From positions 1 through 12,883 of the forward strand of contig JACCVJ010000547.1 of assembly GCA_013698215.1 (NCBI GenBank): a stretch of 12,883 nucleotides of DNA. The letters are read 5' to 3'. This document shows, one piece after another, positions 12,514 to 12,883 of this stretch. The position numbers and the translations under genes were made by a program. Each line of letters opens with the position of its first letter. Within the stretch, counting starts at the first letter, position 1. The notes below the pieces were generated by a model, which saw nothing but the letters and a program-made list of their open reading frames with translations, made no database searches and was not told where the DNA came from. Source of the DNA: Tatlockia sp. (GTDB taxonomy: Bacteria; Cyanobacteriota; Cyanobacteriia; Cyanobacteriales; Chroococcidiopsidaceae).

Positions 12514-12883
12514 ATGCCTCAAAACCTTCCGACACCAACGCCCAGCCGACCAGAAAAGGTTGCTCCAGTGCGCGAGTTATCTTGGCTTGTAGCTGCAAAT
12601 TTATTTGTTAGTTTTAAATATGCTTGGTGTGGAATAACTTACGCTTTTCAAACTCAGCGTAACTTTCGCATTCATGTAGGGGTAGGTGTTTTAGCCATGG
12701 GGTTAGCAATTTTTTTACAATTGCCACTTCTTGAAATGGCAGTAATTGGGCTAACCAGTGGTTTAGTGTTAGTGATGGAATTATTAAATACCGCGATAGA
12801 GTCGGCGGTCGATTTGACCGTTAAGCAGTCTTACCACGATTTAGCAAAAATAGCTAAAGACTGTGCGGCGGCGGCGGTTTTAG
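12514..12883 (+). CDS. dgkA: Diacylglycerol kinase / undecaprenol kinase family membrane protein (3' end outside window)
   Basis: The 123 visible residues start at ATG 12514, 90 bases after ybeY, and run off the right edge in frame. After a Pro-rich soluble start (1-20) come the DgkA-type features: FKYAWCGITYAFQTQRNFRIH (split here as FKYAWCG at 34-40 and RNFRIH at 49-54), two membrane helices (about 55-70 and 74-90), and the signature ELLNTAIESAVDL at 89-101 followed by AKIAKDCAAAAV. The family phosphorylates a membrane lipid alcohol; whether diacylglycerol or undecaprenol cannot be told. The last expected transmembrane helix is missing only because of the window edge. The gene lacks a clear Shine-Dalgarno. 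Confidence 0.93.
   Translation, partial: MPQNLPTPTPSRPEKVAPVRELSWLVAANLFVSFKYAWCGITYAFQTQRNFRIHVGVGVLAMGLAIFLQLPLLEMAVIGLTSGLVLVMELLNTAIESAVDLTVKQSYHDLAKIAKDCAAAAVL

Noticed and set aside
12389..12592. 67-codon plus-strand ORF between ybeY and dgkA
   Set aside because: It overlaps the end of ybeY and the start of dgkA in another frame. Both are recognisable genes, and the ORF product has no recognisable features.

Overview
The window looks like a chromosomal segment of a filamentous- or Nostocales-type cyanobacterium, though the exact lineage cannot be fixed. The evidence is the set of cyanobacterial genes (the chlorophyll enzyme subunit chlD, a SigF-type group 3 sigma factor, and a prfB / DUF3285 / ybeY / dgkA run) together with nine copies of the octamer GCGATCGC (HIP1), which is typical of many cyanobacterial genomes.

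Layout. Positions 1-303 hold the 3' end of a gene for a Met-rich, Cys-containing protein and its terminator. A doubtful 54-codon ORF follows. On the minus strand, der (ribosome-assembly GTPase) is followed by an ecfT/CbiQ-like transporter gene (564-2914). chlD (3024-4988) runs divergently from der. Between chlD and the sigma factor gene lies an A+T-rich accessory block (4989-9337). It contains a type II restriction endonuclease gene, a DNA methyltransferase gene and, on the other strand, the C-terminal part of a NACHT-type STAND protein without its nucleotide-binding core. sigF (minus) follows. After a 407-base intergenic stretch comes a housekeeping run on the plus strand: prfB with the classical +1 programmed frameshift, a 56-aa DUF3285-type membrane protein, ybeY, and dgkA running off the right edge.

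The main discovery is at the accessory block. The last 108 bases of chlD, ending exactly at its stop codon, occur a second time at 8073-8180, beyond the restriction-modification pair, with 96 of 108 bases identical. The restriction and methylation genes are therefore bracketed by direct repeats of the chlD 3' end. This fits either restriction-modification insertion with a long target duplication, or a site-specific element that re-created the chlD 3' end on entry and pushed the old end downstream. No integrase or transposase is visible. The block from 4984 to 9826 has no HIP1 site, whereas nine lie in the remaining roughly 8 kb, which supports foreign origin. Both HIP1 sites present in the chlD copy of the repeat are destroyed in the downstream copy.

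The second point is the methyltransferase itself. Its first ~215 residues align by eye, motif after motif, with its own catalytic domain, but both key motifs are ruined (DPPY is replaced by LPPE, and the FNGSG loop is replaced by FAQCN). It appears to be a dead methyltransferase copy, with an inserted C2H2-like metal site, fused to a live one, followed by a C-terminal HNH-associated repeat. Together with the nuclease, whose metal site has the unusual form D...EVS, it forms a small self-contained defence unit next to a decayed NACHT gene.
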